14,393 bases of DNA, from assembly GCA_003500165.1 (NCBI GenBank), contig DNSZ01000234.1, positions 242-14,634 on the forward strand, in the 5' to 3' direction. Of the stretch, positions 14,001 to 14,393 are shown one piece after another. This stretch comes from Paracoccaceae bacterium. GTDB taxonomy: Bacteria; Pseudomonadota; Alphaproteobacteria; Rhodobacterales; Rhodobacteraceae. Positions within the stretch are counted from its first letter, which is position 1. Each line of letters opens with the position of its first letter. The notes beneath the pieces are model-generated. The model saw only the letters and a list, made by a program, of their open reading frames with translations. It searched no databases and was not told where the DNA came from. The position numbers and the translations under genes were made by a program.

Positions 14001-14393
14001 GCCGGCACCATGCAGGAGGTGCGCCAGCTGCTTGCGGCCTCGGCCGCCGAGCGGCCTTCGGCCAAGCTGCTCGGCCTGATCGACCGGACGGAGGGGGCGG
14101 GCGATTACGACACCCTGTTCGGCCATGCGCAACGGCCCGGCGGCGCCGATGGCGGGCGGTTCGACGATGTGCGGGTGTCGCAGATGACCCTGGGCGAGCT
14201 GAAGGCCTTCGCCGGCGTCGGCCCGGGGATGAGCGCCTATGGCCGCCATGTGTATGGCGAGCTTGCGCAAAGCGGGCAGGAGCCGCGTGAGGCGACACCG
14301 ATGGGCCGCTATCAGATAGTCGGCACGACGCTCGCCCGGCGGCAGGGCGAAATGGGGCTGTCCGACGCCACGGTGTTCTCGCCCCGGGTGCAG
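11022..14393 (+). CDS. traG: TraG, mating-pair stabilisation / entry-exclusion membrane protein (3' end outside window)
   Basis: The frame is open for 1124 codons to the window edge, already longer than F TraG (938). The N-terminus (MAFEIWTVGGGYFLYDVFNYLAAI) and membrane segments near residues 28-46, 55-72, 335-360, 368-388 and 423-445 match the TraG N-terminal domain. Residues about 460-930 are a polar, Gln/Ser/Ala-rich periplasmic region, followed by a Pro/Gly linker with a GGMLGGMLGG glycine zipper (about 904-913). From about residue 1010 a separate lambda-endolysin-like domain begins (DRTEGAGDYDTLFG with Glu1024; VSQMTLGELKAF; MGRYQIVGTTL at 1094-1104) and is cut by the window end. ATG 11022 overlaps the traH stop. 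TraG functions in pilus assembly, mating-pair stabilisation and recognition of the exclusion protein of the recipient. Confidence 0.93.
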   Translation, partial: MAFEIWTVGGGYFLYDVFNYLAAIAGHPDLRHMLYIALMATMLFLGMRLALFGSFREVLYWMIAVALVGGLSTAPRARVIIMDTTQPLQIYGTVDNVPFAPAYIGHLTSTVSHYLTERIETLMAQPNDLTYQRTGMLVGATLLAQTARWRAVTPAIHDNLVNFMENCMVDGANLGLLPLEDLGRAGDLPSFIAANVPQALAYYDVATGSTRACADGWPDILAAMGAEVTKVLTEKANAAYQGSNQFGGAANVARMTGTIQDFQNMMGMASANAANHLRHAMMVRALDDGITRFIATSGNDAAMSVYQAARAEAQTRASYSAVGMNATRWVPLLKITFEALYYAAFPLALILMFTPMAWTVIKGYFGGFVWLAAWNPLSAVLHSIVLKAGAGYYREGMSTTANGSTEYVMSWANHFGVQAVEQDVGVIAGYLMMSVPFLATALVFGAQRMSGLATSMLNVSQGAAIETGREAATGAMTLASTSFMMHNWNKLNTSPVTDTGRSSWVMPTGAVQTRNADGSVTYARGSALSDAGLQANASRTLQNELSQHRERAERQVATTGAELSQFIGQSASRYASAGEQLSASQSLGTESAMTTGGSARSEARQAWSRIQDFSREHGLTVEETLRLAGAIEAGQANFGIGGNLSLAGNLTGRSGERLQELVRAARQSGLTETFASFRDSSDSLRTGDSESYGSTEAQGTRDSWDQGRQLADRHARALERAETLSEAERRIEARGAGFAQTLVDPILNAWRAQGYSEAEIERLANPRTGAELMAQDRALDQVLPTILEKLEVARPATGQVGSPPAELPVHESTLPPAGPLDRRGFDARREAAGEEIGAARQEADAGYETHRLGALRGSSEVQGHVQTGLDESLQDRMLGEVGEIPGNIGEGLMDLGAAAGGMLGGMLGGSPEPSPGSAGRAERRRGLAAEGDPSPSAEPPAPSPGSRGRNRGPVLPDDQTGDARGVLDPGATPAAAEGRQGGAALWQASWAAPAGTMQEVRQLLAASAAERPSAKLLGLIDRTEGAGDYDTLFGHAQRPGGADGGRFDDVRVSQMTLGELKAFAGVGPGMSAYGRHVYGELAQSGQEPREATPMGRYQIVGTTLARRQGEMGLSDATVFSPRVQ

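Noticed and set aside
1..14393. tRNA, rRNA, CRISPR array, replication origin or oriT
   Set aside because: Nothing resembling these was seen; no repeat-spacer series, no tRNA-like cloverleaf, no iterons, and intergenic space is almost absent outside 7508-8300 and 9545-9621.

Overview
The window is one continuous stretch of an F-type conjugative type IV secretion locus. It is very GC-rich, with codons ending almost always in G or C, and the protein style suggests an alphaproteobacterium, most likely Rhodobacteraceae. That taxonomic call is inference; no housekeeping gene or rRNA is present to confirm it. The replicon (plasmid or integrative element) cannot be told from this window.

Layout on the + strand: 3' end of traC (mating ATPase), trbI, an S26-type conjugative signal peptidase, traW, an unrecognised 146-aa gene, traU, trbC, traN in two separate secreted halves (4546-5820 and 5808-7097), a small exported thioredoxin-like protein, a damaged traF, traH, and the first 1124 codons of traG, which runs off the right end. 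From traC to the thioredoxin-like gene every junction overlaps, mostly as ATGA or TGATG, so this block looks like one translationally coupled operon. The products form the periplasmic, outer-membrane and inner-membrane parts of the pilus and mating-pair machine: TraC energises pilus assembly; TraW, TrbC, TraU, TraF and TraH make the periplasmic pilus-assembly complex; TraN and TraG stabilise mating pairs; the peptidase and the thiol oxidoreductase process and fold the exported, cysteine-rich parts.

The coupling is broken at exactly two places, and each holds a toxin-antitoxin module on the minus strand. The first (7513-8107) is a BrnT/DUF497-like toxin followed by a short XRE-type antitoxin. 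It lies between two GATCG copies exactly 600 bp apart. Deleting one 600-bp unit joins ATG 7494 in frame to a clean signal peptide for TraF, so this module appears to have landed inside the traF signal-peptide codons. A TAA at 8157 further separates the signal peptide from mature TraF. The second module is hicA-hicB (8939-9544), between traF and traH.

Other points of note are a run of six G at the split in traN, an AT-richer aromatic patch in the first traN half, a patch of atypical codons in the periplasmic part of TraG, and a lambda-endolysin-like muramidase domain at the visible C-terminal end of TraG. All family assignments come from reading motifs by eye; no database search was run.
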